Assembly: GCA_044338255.1 (NCBI GenBank)
Contig: JBIILZ010000094.1
Span: 1 to 15,381 of the forward strand
Length of the DNA stretch: 15,381 bases
DNA from: CAIUVD01 sp044338255
Lineage (GTDB): Bacteria; Planctomycetota; UBA11346
Direction: 5' to 3'
The translations under genes were made by a program, and so were the position numbers. Under the pieces are notes generated by a model. It saw nothing but the letters and a program-made list of their open reading frames with translations. It was not told the DNA's origin and searched no databases. This document shows, piece after piece, positions 1 to 9,254 of the stretch. Every line of letters begins with the position of its first letter. The stretch's first letter is position 1.

Positions 1-273
1 TAGCTGCAGTGAAATGACTTATGTACATTTTATTCATAATGAAAAGTCATAAGTGAAGGTGGTTGTTTAAACCCACGAAAAAATTGGCAGTTATCTCAAT
101 TTTCAGGGATGAGCGCATTGTGCGTGAGGAAATGAAACGTCGCCCGGTCGTGCCAAACATCGTAGCCAGCAGCAGGCGGCTCGACCTTGGGGATGGAACC
201 GCCTTCCGGATCAGAACCAAGGACAGATCGAAATGCTGGAGGAACCAACTCACATGGGCTGATCAGCATCGCG
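1..273. other. Left flank without a convincing gene; first ~110 bp AT-rich
   Basis: The first about 110 bases are visibly AT-rich compared with the GC-rich remainder. They contain a dyad (ACTTATG near 17-23 and CATAAGT near 48-54) and a CATAAT hexamer near 34-39 that could be a -10 box, but I see no matching -35. Reading frames of 60-130 codons exist on both strands across 47-455. None has a good ribosome binding site, a recognisable motif or a clear advantage over the opposite strand, so I do not call a gene. The sharp base-composition change suggests a junction between DNA of different origin. Confidence 0.5.
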
Positions 274-294
274 GCCTATCTCCGACAGACTCCT
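274..294 (-). repeat. 21-bp copy of a mobile-element end
   Basis: These 21 bases (GCCTATCTCC then GACAGACTCCT) are the exact reverse complement of 14777-14797, which is the left terminus of the MITE-like element at 14778-14939. Similarity fades quickly on both sides. This looks like a remnant end of the same mobile-element family. Its orientation means that the element body would have lain to the left, away from the efflux genes. Confidence 0.65.
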
Positions 295-298
295 GGGA

Positions 299-316
299 GG
301 GCCGGCTGCCCGGCCC
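299..316 (-). terminator. GC-rich hairpin ending the leftward operon
   Basis: A perfect 7-bp inverted repeat (GGGCCGG, loop CTGC, CCGGCCC) lies 17 bp past the stop codon of the last gene of the leftward operon. There is no run of T after it on the minus strand, so it is not a canonical intrinsic terminator. It could instead stabilise the 3' end or work with Rho. Confidence 0.45.
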
Positions 317-333
317 CCCTAAAGAAGCGCTCT

Positions 334-621
334 TCACTTCGCGGCGGCAGCTGGACGCAGGGCGTCGAGCAGAGTCTTTGCTTCCTTGGGATTGCACTTC
401 ACGCAGGTCGATTCGGCACATTCGTGCTCGGCGCAATAATCCTTATCTTTTTTGAGCTTCGGGATCAGCTTCTTATCGCATTCAACGCACTTGTCCTTGG
501 GCAGGTCGTGCTTGGCGCACCACTTGTCGGCGGTCAGACGTTCGACTTTGGCGGCTTCCTCTGCGAGTGCGGAGGCACCAAGGCCGAGGGCGAGCAGACA
601 AACGAGGGAAAAACGAATCAT
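334..621 (-). CDS. Small exported protein with two C-x2-H-x6-C-x2-C metal-binding motifs
   Basis: The product is a 95-aa protein with a clear Sec signal peptide (MIRF, hydrophobic VCLLALGLGASALA, cleavage near residue 20), so it should be periplasmic. The mature part is rich in Lys and Glu and carries two repeats: Cys35-x2-His38-x6-Cys45-x2-Cys48 and Cys63-x2-His66-x6-Cys73-x2-Cys76, plus an extra Cys68. The same spacing recurs once at the N-terminus of the adaptor encoded in this operon (Cys53, His56, Cys63, Cys66). I infer a periplasmic metal-binding partner of that pump, acting as buffer or chaperone; zinc-type coordination is plausible. I know of no named family for it. It is the last gene of the leftward operon, 14 bp behind the permease, with a strong AAAGGAG ribosome binding site six bases before the ATG. 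Real gene: very likely. Function: inferred. Confidence 0.85.
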   Translation of the reverse strand: MIRFSLVCLLALGLGASALAEEAAKVERLTADKWCAKHDLPKDKCVECDKKLIPKLKKDKDYCAEHECAESTCVKCNPKEAKTLLDALRPAAAAK

Positions 622-635
622 GGATACTCCTTTGC

Positions 636-3770
<3,135 letters not shown>

Positions 3771-3776
3771 CGTTCA

Positions 3777-5156
3777 TCACTCCGGAGCGCAGCAGCCAGG
3801 ACCGAACTTCTCCTGGAACAGATTGCCTTTGAGCACCTCGGTTCCGCTGATGGCGATGACGTCGCCAGGAAGGACTCGGCTCACCGCCAGACCGTCCGGC
3901 GTCGTCCCCAGAATCTGCACCGGCAGTCCACGGAAAATAGTCGGCGTCCGTTGAATGAAGACGTACGCGGTCGGCCCATCGTACTGGAATGCCGAGCGCG
4001 GAAGCATCACGGCGGCTTTCGCCTGACCCAACACTACGGTGGCATTGCCGACCTGATGAGCGCGCAGCCGGCCGTCACCATTGTCGATCACCGCATGCAC
4101 CGGCACCAACCGGGTGGCGTCATCAGCCGCTGGTGCCACCTGCGTCACCGAGCCGACGGCCTCGATGTCGCCGGCGATGAAGCGCACGATCTGCCCAGCT
4201 TTTACCTGCGTTGCCTGTGCGGGAGTGACCGCGAGCGACAGCCACAGGCGAGAGGTGTCCGCCACCACCACGAGCAGCTTGCCGGACTCGACCGCTTCTC
4301 CGGAGACCACGTTCATGTCGGTGACCGTGCCGGCCTGGGTTGCGATGATCGGTAGCAGATTCGCTGAGGTGCCACCCACATCCGCCGGCAGACCAAGCGT
4401 GCGCAGTCGTGCCGCCAAGAGCGGGGCTTCAAGCTCGGCAAGGTCCGCCGCAGAAACAGTGAAGCCCAGATTGAGCAAGCCCTGCTCTGCGTCGAACACC
4501 GCGATCTGAGCGGCCTGGAGACGGGCCTGCGCTTCGCGCGCCTCGCCCGCGGTGCGGAATCCACCTTCGGCCGACGCACGTATGCGCTCGGCGGTGGCGC
4601 GCGCTGCTGCCTGCTCAGCGAGGGCACGCATCAGGTCGGACTTGAGACGGCCGATCTCCGCACTCTCGACCACCGCCAGCACCTCACCGACGGCCACCGC
4701 ATCACCCAAACGCTTGCCGACTTGGCGCACGATGCCCGGCATGCGGGTCATCACCCGCGTGACCCGCGTGGCGTCGAAGATGGTCTCTGCCGGCACCGCG
4801 AAGGTCGGCTCCATCGTCGTTTCAACCACCGGGGCGGTGGTGATGTTCGAGGTCTTCAGTACTTGTAGCGACGAAATCTGTGAAAAACGGATCTCCTCAC
4901 CCTTCTCGACCTGAGCTTTAGGCTCCTTGGCCTTCATCACCTGCGCGAACGATTTGCGACAGAGCAGGCACTCCGCCTCAGGCACCCCATGCTCCGCGCA
5001 CCAGTGGCCTTCATGTTCGCCCGCAGCCTCTGTCTTTCCATGCTTCTCATGGGATAGGCTCCAGCCGGTGCGATGTCCCCACCAAGCGACGGCCATGAGC
5101 ACCGCGAAAGTGAGGATCGTGGGGACAACGTGGACGATGGTCGCACGGGTGATCAT
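3777..5156 (-). CDS. czcB: RND periplasmic adaptor, CzcB type, with N-terminal CCHC motif (system 1)
   Basis: This is the membrane-fusion protein (459 aa) linking the permease to the outer-membrane channel. One N-terminal membrane segment (about 8-27) is followed by a His-containing linker and the motif Trp-Cys53-x2-His56-x6-Cys63-x2-Cys66, a probable metal-binding extension. Next come the first lipoyl half (about 138-168), a short alpha-hairpin rich in Ala, Arg and Glu (about 169-232), the second lipoyl half (around LLPIIATQAGTVTDMNVVSG), and beta-barrel and membrane-proximal domains. The chain ends GCCAPE, with adjacent Cys455-Cys456, which could also bind metal. The ATG overlaps the stop of the outer-membrane gene by 4 nt (ATGA), indicating coupled translation. 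Family assignment is secure; the CCHC role in metal sensing or delivery is inferred. Confidence 0.93.
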   Translation of the reverse strand: MITRATIVHVVPTILTFAVLMAVAWWGHRTGWSLSHEKHGKTEAAGEHEGHWCAEHGVPEAECLLCRKSFAQVMKAKEPKAQVEKGEEIRFSQISSLQVLKTSNITTAPVVETTMEPTFAVPAETIFDATRVTRVMTRMPGIVRQVGKRLGDAVAVGEVLAVVESAEIGRLKSDLMRALAEQAAARATAERIRASAEGGFRTAGEAREAQARLQAAQIAVFDAEQGLLNLGFTVSAADLAELEAPLLAARLRTLGLPADVGGTSANLLPIIATQAGTVTDMNVVSGEAVESGKLLVVVADTSRLWLSLAVTPAQATQVKAGQIVRFIAGDIEAVGSVTQVAPAADDATRLVPVHAVIDNGDGRLRAHQVGNATVVLGQAKAAVMLPRSAFQYDGPTAYVFIQRTPTIFRGLPVQILGTTPDGLAVSRVLPGDVIAISGTEVLKGNLFQEKFGPGCCAPE

Positions 5157-6538
5157 GGCGTTGCGTCCTGAGCGTGAGATGGAACCACCGGGCTATCCGG
5201 TCGTGCGAGTGTCGCCGGACCGCGTCCGAGGGCCGCGTCGAGAGCGATCTGCGCGCGCAGTGCGGTGGTGACCGCATCCAGACGGGCGCGTTGGGCATCG
5301 AGCCACAGGCGACGTACGGCAAGGTAGTCGATCACGCCCATGTCGCGCGCCTGCACCGCACGATCAGCAAGATCGAGCGCGCGGCGGGCGACGGGCATCA
5401 AGTCGGCATCCAACGCGGCGACTTCAGCGCTGGCGTTGCGCACCGCGGCGGTGGCTTCGCCGGCATCGGCGAGGGCGTGCTGCAAAGTCGCCTGGAAACG
5501 CGCGCGGGCTTCGTCGCGCACGGTTTCCGCGGCACGAATACCACCTTGATTATGGTCGAAGATCGGCAGTTCGAGCGCGATCGCGCCGCCGATGGTGGTG
5601 CCCTCGCTATCCCGTGATGCGCTCGGACCGATGCGCAGCGCCGGATATTGTTTGGCTATCGCCAGACGCAGCTCGTGTTCAGCACGGTCATAGGCGGCCT
5701 GGGCTGCGATCAGATCCCAACGTCCATGTAGCACCGCTGAACCAAGCTCAGCGGGCACCACGCTGGCGGCATCGATCATCGCCAACGGTTCACCGCTACC
5801 GGCCACGGGAAGGCGTAGATCAACGGGTAGACCGAGCAGACGATTGAGCGCGCGCGCGCGACTTGCTACCGCCGCGGTGGCCTCACGTAGCGTGCGCTCG
5901 GCGGATGCTGCTTCGGTACTGATGGTGGCGACTTCCAGATCGCTGGCGTCACCGAGCGCACGGCGTTTTTCAAGTGCGGTCGCACCACGACGGCTGAGAT
6001 CAGCGGTATCCTGCGCCGCTTGGCGCAGGGCAATGGTGCTCAGAAGATCCAGCCGTGCTGAACGGACCTGCGCGACCATGTGCCATTCCTCGGCTGCCAC
6101 CTCAGCGAGGGTTTCCCGCTGTGCGGCTTCCGCCGAGGCCTTGCGCGCGCCGCGTTCCCCAGGACGTAGCAACACCGCGAGCAGGTCGAGATCCGCCGTG
6201 ACTCCCGGCGAACCGCCGCGGATGGCGAGGCCAAATTCCGGATTCGGCCACGTGCCGGCAGTAATGAGGGCCGCGTCGGCCAGACCACGACGCGTACGGC
6301 TGACGACCAGATCGGGATTGAGCCGCAGGGCGATGGCGACCAGCTCCGGCTCGGCGAATCCCTGGGGAGCAGAGGCTGACAACTCAGTGCCCGGCACCGC
6401 CGTGGTCAGGTCACGGCGCGTAAAAGCCGCCAGTTCTGCCGCCGGATCCAACGGATCGGCGCGGTAGCTGGTGCAACCGGCGCAGGCCAGCAGCGACACC
6501 ACGAGGAGGCCGTGAAAACGGCAGCTCGAAACGGACAT
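5153..6538 (-). CDS. czcC: TolC-family outer-membrane efflux lipoprotein, CzcC type (system 1)
   Basis: This is the trimeric outer-membrane/periplasmic channel of the leftward pump, about 461 aa. It has a lipoprotein signal (GLLVVSLLACAGC) with lipidation at Cys22 or possibly Cys19. Two TolC-type repeats follow, long Ala/Arg/Glu-rich helices with short beta segments such as PNPEFGLAIRG and AIALELPIFDHNQGGI, the latter a hallmark of the second repeat. I chose the ATG at 6538 because GGGA precedes it at good distance and it gives a compact signal peptide. An ATG at 6550 would add four residues but has no well-placed SD. The gene lies 92 bp after the Cys-rich first gene, with two hairpins in the gap, and overlaps the adaptor by 4 nt. 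Confidence 0.92.
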   Translation of the reverse strand: MSVSSCRFHGLLVVSLLACAGCTSYRADPLDPAAELAAFTRRDLTTAVPGTELSASAPQGFAEPELVAIALRLNPDLVVSRTRRGLADAALITAGTWPNPEFGLAIRGGSPGVTADLDLLAVLLRPGERGARKASAEAAQRETLAEVAAEEWHMVAQVRSARLDLLSTIALRQAAQDTADLSRRGATALEKRRALGDASDLEVATISTEAASAERTLREATAAVASRARALNRLLGLPVDLRLPVAGSGEPLAMIDAASVVPAELGSAVLHGRWDLIAAQAAYDRAEHELRLAIAKQYPALRIGPSASRDSEGTTIGGAIALELPIFDHNQGGIRAAETVRDEARARFQATLQHALADAGEATAAVRNASAEVAALDADLMPVARRALDLADRAVQARDMGVIDYLAVRRLWLDAQRARLDAVTTALRAQIALDAALGRGPATLARPDSPVVPSHAQDATP

Positions 6539-6565
6539 GAACGATCCCATACGCGAGCGGAGCCA

Positions 6566-6579
6566 CTCCTGGGCAGGAG
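6566..6579 (-). other. Short hairpin in the leader of the outer-membrane gene
   Basis: CTCCT and AGGAG form a 5-bp stem around GGGC, about 28 nt before the chosen outer-membrane start on the minus strand. In the transcript the AGGAG in this stem would be paired. It is too far from the start to be its ribosome binding site, so it may be a simple structural element or chance. Confidence 0.25.
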
Positions 6580-6599
6580 CAGTTCACGGGTGGACTGAT

Positions 6600-6619
6600 C
6601 CGGTGCCATCAGGCACCGG
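6600..6619 (-). terminator. Intercistronic hairpin after the first gene of the leftward operon
   Basis: A perfect 8-bp stem (CCGGTGCC, loop ATCA, GGCACCGG) begins 11 nt beyond the stop of the Cys-rich gene. No T-run follows. It may be a partial terminator or an mRNA-processing/stability element giving more of the first gene product than of the pump. A comparable palindrome occupies the equivalent place in the rightward operon. Confidence 0.5.
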
Positions 6620-6630
6620 GAATCCACGCC

Positions 6631-7101
6631 TCAACAGCGCAGGATGACGGTTCGCAAAAACGCGAGTGGCGGCGACGTTCGCTGGTTAATCCAACGGTCG
6701 TAGACCTGATGTACCGCTGTTACTTCCGGCCAGTCCCACCAATCGATCACCACCAACGGTGACGCCAACGCCATCGGAGCACTCGCCGCAGGCAAGGAGA
6801 TTTGCACCGTCATTTGGTAATCGGTGCAGCCATCACACGCTGAAGCGGTTGCGGTCGGGCATGCCGCCCGTGCATCTTCATCACAACAGGGGTCAGCCGC
6901 GGTCGTCGTGCCCGCCGCATGCGTCGCGCAGCAGGACATGCCGATGGGTTGCACCGCGAAGCCACCAGCACCGCCCATGCACAACACCGTGCCGCCCGCA
7001 AAGACACCGGCAAAGCACTGATGCAACAGCACGATCGAGACCAAGGCCAACGTCGCAGCGATGCTGATGAGACGTTTCGCAAGGCGGTGGCCGGGGTTCA
7101 T
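6631..7101 (-). CDS. Cys-rich exported protein heading the leftward operon
   Basis: The product has 156 aa, with an N-terminal signal or anchor (about 8-36, LISIAATLALVSIVLLH). Ten cysteines are in clusters: LCMG (41), CCATH (57-61), PCCDED (71-76), C81, and C89-x2-C92 followed by TDYQMTVQISL. The C-terminus is ...PPLAFLRTVILRC. The layout (LC-x-G near residue 40, a Cys pair, then C-x2-C-x-D and a hydrophobic segment, ending in LRTV-like residues) resembles small unnamed proteins I have seen beside metal RND genes in other bacteria; this is recall, not a search. I infer periplasmic metal binding or sensing. An upstream ATG (7128) or GTG (7131) would add 9-10 residues. None of these starts has an obvious SD; 7101 gives the most normal signal peptide. 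It is the first gene of the leftward operon. Confidence 0.75.
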   Translation of the reverse strand: MNPGHRLAKRLISIAATLALVSIVLLHQCFAGVFAGGTVLCMGGAGGFAVQPIGMSCCATHAAGTTTAADPCCDEDARAACPTATASACDGCTDYQMTVQISLPAASAPMALASPLVVIDWWDWPEVTAVHQVYDRWINQRTSPPLAFLRTVILRC

Positions 7102-7117
7102 AGGTGGTGAGCCTATG
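7099..7117. promoter_or_regulatory. Dyad overlapping the start codon of the Cys-rich gene
   Basis: CATAGG and CCTATG form a 6-bp inverted repeat with a 7-bp spacer (TGGTGAG). The left arm includes the start codon of the leftward first gene. It could be an operator for a metal-responsive repressor, or an RNA hairpin covering the start codon. No regulator gene is present to support either. Confidence 0.3.
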
Positions 7118-7148
7118 AAGATCAGCATCACTTGGAAGCACCGGCTGT

Positions 7149-7177
7149 TCTACACTCCGCTTGGTAAGGATTGACAA
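7149..7177 (-). promoter_or_regulatory. Candidate promoter of the leftward operon
   Basis: On the minus strand TTGTCA (7172-7177) and TGTAGA (7149-7154) are separated by exactly 17 bp, which resembles a sigma70-type promoter with a good -35 and a weak -10. It would give a leader of about 40 nt before the ATG at 7101. It is found by eye only. Confidence 0.3.
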
Positions 7178-7199
7178 GGACGCACGTCGGTGACAAATA
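7171..7199 (+). promoter_or_regulatory. Candidate promoter of the rightward operon
   Basis: A perfect TTGACA -35 (7171-7176) is followed after 17 bp by a poor -10 (CAAATA, 7194-7199). Its -35 overlaps the -35 of the opposing leftward candidate, so one regulator bound here could control both operons. A start just after 7199 would make the mRNA almost leaderless at the ATG at 7207. That is odd, so the true promoter may lie further upstream. Confidence 0.25.
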
Positions 7200-7206
7200 C
7201 ACTCCG

Positions 7207-7701
7207 ATGTTTCGTGTCTTCGACTTCTTCGACTTCTTCGCTTCAGGCGTTCGCCATCTGCTCATCGCAGTGGCGGTCCTGGCGACGTTGGCGGCGGCTT
7301 TCGGAGTGCACCTGCACCTGGCAGTAGCTGATCACCAGCACGCCGTCGGGGAACGCTGTACTGACGGCCACGACAGTCATCACCACGGCGATGACCACGG
7401 CGATGACCACGGCGATGACCACGGCGATGACAACGGCCATGACGGCCAAAACGTGGTGAGCAAATTCACCGGCGACAACGTCGCTGGCGAATGTGATGGC
7501 GAATGTGATGGCGAGGGCAACGCTCCAGCCGACCCAGACGGTTGCGGTCATTGCCACTGTTCGGTGCCCAGCACCATTCTACCGACCGCTGCTCCGCTGA
7601 TTGCTGATTCTGGCTTCACGCGCGTCGTGCACCAATCTCACGATGCGCAGATCCCTGACGGCATTTCCTTCCAACCAGATCCCCCACCCGCGAAGGGCTG
7701 A
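7207..7701 (+). CDS. CzcI-like His/Asp-repeat exported metal-binding protein
   Basis: The product has 164 aa. A Phe-rich start (MFRVFDFFDFF) leads into a signal or membrane segment (about 17-42, ending HLHLAVADHQH). Next come a His/Asp tract (55-79) of HGDD repeats, two ECDG repeats (95-102) and a Cys/His cluster GCGHCHC (112-118). The tail holds SHDAQIPDG and ends QPDPPPAKG. The Cys-His cluster followed by an S-H-x-x-I-P-D-like tail and Pro-rich end resembles the small CzcI/NccX-type proteins that precede czcCBA operons, although this one is longer because of the repeats. It is likely periplasmic, binding Ni/Co/Zn or similar. I chose ATG 7207; an in-frame TTG at 7171 would coincide with the -35 box and has no usable SD. 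No clear SD precedes 7207 either. It is the first gene of the rightward operon. Confidence 0.8.
   Translation: MFRVFDFFDFFASGVRHLLIAVAVLATLAAAFGVHLHLAVADHQHAVGERCTDGHDSHHHGDDHGDDHGDDHGDDNGHDGQNVVSKFTGDNVAGECDGECDGEGNAPADPDGCGHCHCSVPSTILPTAAPLIADSGFTRVVHQSHDAQIPDGISFQPDPPPAKG
7384..7443 (+). repeat. 12-bp coding tandem repeat (HGDD)
   Basis: The unit CACGGCGATGAC occurs four times exactly (7384-7431) and once in degenerate form (7432-7443). It encodes His-Gly-Asp-Asp repeats. Exact DNA identity suggests recent slippage. A second exact duplication (GGCGAATGTGAT at 7486-7497 and 7498-7509) lies further on in the same gene. Confidence 0.9.
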
Positions 7702-7710
7702 GTCCACCGA

Positions 7711-7732
7711 CGTACCGGCAGCTGCCGGTACG
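7711..7732 (+). terminator. Perfect 22-bp palindrome between first gene and outer-membrane gene
   Basis: CGTACCGGCA, GC, TGCCGGTACG is a fully symmetric palindrome starting 9 nt after the stop of the CzcI-like gene. There is no T-run, so it could be an attenuating or mRNA-stabilising hairpin. Being perfectly symmetric, it could also be a dimeric protein site. It matches in position the hairpin at 6600-6619 of the opposite operon. The rest of the 89-bp gap shows nothing else. Confidence 0.55.
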
Positions 7733-7790
7733 CTGCACCACCGTCGGATGACGTTCATCTGGCGGTCCGCGACCAGCTCTCGGGGATCCC

Positions 7791-9254
7791 ATGTCCATCA
7801 CTCCGCGCGGCACACGGCCACTTCCGGCCCGTAGTCCGCACTTGTCCTCCACTCTCGTTCCGGTGTTGGCTCTGGTTGTCGGCCTAGCTGTGCTGAACGG
7901 CTGCGGCGCTGCGCCACGCGCTAACGCTCAGTTGACTCCCAGAGCGCTGAGCGCCGAGCTGACAACGCCGGTCGCGGTCACCGCGCCTGTGCCCGAGAGC
8001 GCGCCTGTGCCCGAGAGCGCGCCTGTGCCCGAGAGCGCGCCTGTGCCCGCTCCAGCTACACCGCTCGCCAGCGACGTCGATCTCACGACCCTGGTGGACG
8101 CCGCCAAACGCCGCCATCCCACCGCGCAAGCGGTTGCTGCCGCACGTCGGGCGGCTGAAGCCCGCGCCGCCCAGGCGGGTGTGTGGGCCAATCCCGAACT
8201 GGAATTATCCTACAGCCGCACGAATCCGCGGATCACCGGTCTGGATGTTGATCGCCCCTACGGCGCGCGTCTGTCGCAGCGTGTCGAATGGTGGGGCAAA
8301 CGCAGTGCCCGCATCGCGGTCGCCTCCGCTCAAGTCACCGCCGCGGAAGCGAATTCCGCCGCCGCGTTGCTGGATCTGGAAGTCGAGGTTCGCCTCGCTG
8401 CCATTGCCCTTGCTACCGTCCAGGTACTAGCCGAGCAGACCGGTGCCCAGGCGACCCTGGCCCAGGAACTCGCCGACGTAGTGGTGAGACGCCAAGCACT
8501 CGGTGACATCGATCGCGGTGAAGCGGCGCGCATTCGCCTGGAAGCAACCACCGCCCGCCTACGCCATGATGCCGCGGTCAGAAACGTGGCACTGCACCTG
8601 TCCGTGCTGCGCGCGTGGTGCAGCGATGCGGTCGTAGACGGCATCACCATCAGTGATGCGCTGAATGATCCGCAGGCCGCCGCTGACGGACAGATCAGCC
8701 CAGCCTCCACCGCACATCCGCGTATCCGCGCGGCGCTCGAAGCCGAACGTGCAACGGAAGCGCAGGCCAACGCCGAACGCCAATCGCGCATTCCTGACGT
8801 GACCATCGGGGTGTTTGGTGATCGTGAATATGACCAGGACACCTTTGGCGTCTCGCTCGCTTTCGAGATCCCGCTGTGGGATCGCAACGCCGCGCGTATT
8901 GCCGAGGCCGAAGCGGATCGCTCGCAACGTGCGGCTGAACACGCGGTGGCGGTGCTAGCGCTCGAGCGTGAGCGCATCGCTGCGCTTGGTGATTGGACTG
9001 CTTCCGCTGCGGAAGTGATCGCCCTGCGCGATCAAGCCATCCCGGTAGCAGAAGAAGCCCTGCGTCTACGCACCACCGCCTTTCAGGGCGGGGATGCGAG
9101 CTTGGCGGATGTGCTCGATGCCCGCCGCGCGGCGCTGACGGTGCAGAGTGATCTGCTCGCTGCCCGCCGTCGTCACGCCGAGGCACAGGTGCGCTTGCTG
9201 GCCGCAACTGGCCCAGTCTTCGGATCCCCCGCCGGACCAGGAGGCCAGCCATGA
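7791..9254 (+). CDS. TolC-family outer-membrane efflux lipoprotein (system 2)
   Basis: This is the outer-membrane channel of the rightward pump, 487 aa. A long basic n-region precedes a hydrophobic core and lipobox VLNGC (lipid Cys38). A disordered Ala/Pro linker follows (about 40-92), including three exact APVPES repeats (65-82). The two TolC repeats come next, with typical segments VWANPELELSYSR and GVSLAFEIPLWDRNAARIAEAEA. It is related in type to the CzcC-like protein of the leftward operon but clearly diverged. ATG 7791 has GGGGA about 7 nt upstream. Its stop overlaps the next start by 4 nt (ATGA), as in the opposite operon. Confidence 0.92.
   Translation: MSITPRGTRPLPARSPHLSSTLVPVLALVVGLAVLNGCGAAPRANAQLTPRALSAELTTPVAVTAPVPESAPVPESAPVPESAPVPAPATPLASDVDLTTLVDAAKRRHPTAQAVAAARRAAEARAAQAGVWANPELELSYSRTNPRITGLDVDRPYGARLSQRVEWWGKRSARIAVASAQVTAAEANSAAALLDLEVEVRLAAIALATVQVLAEQTGAQATLAQELADVVVRRQALGDIDRGEAARIRLEATTARLRHDAAVRNVALHLSVLRAWCSDAVVDGITISDALNDPQAAADGQISPASTAHPRIRAALEAERATEAQANAERQSRIPDVTIGVFGDREYDQDTFGVSLAFEIPLWDRNAARIAEAEADRSQRAAEHAVAVLALERERIAALGDWTASAAEVIALRDQAIPVAEEALRLRTTAFQGGDASLADVLDARRAALTVQSDLLAARRRHAEAQVRLLAATGPVFGSPAGPGGQP
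7983..8049 (+). repeat. 18-bp coding tandem repeat (APVPES)
   Basis: The unit GCGCCTGTGCCCGAGAGC is present three times exactly (7983-8036) plus a 13-bp partial copy (8037-8049). It lengthens the linker between the lipid anchor and the barrel-helix domain of the outer-membrane protein. Copy number probably varies between strains. Confidence 0.9.
9239..9244 (+). promoter_or_regulatory. Strong ribosome binding site for the adaptor (system 2)
   Basis: A perfect AGGAGG lies six bases before ATG 9251, inside the end of the outer-membrane gene. It favours 9251 over the downstream ATG 9338 as adaptor start, even though the obvious lipoprotein signal begins at 9338. Confidence 0.7.

Noticed and set aside
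63..455. Plus-strand frame at the left edge as a possible gene
   Set aside because: No SD, no motif, crosses the mobile-element remnant and the hairpin and runs into the CCHC gene on the other strand.
7384..7443. CRISPR-like short repeats
   Set aside because: The repeats are contiguous 12-bp coding units with no spacers.
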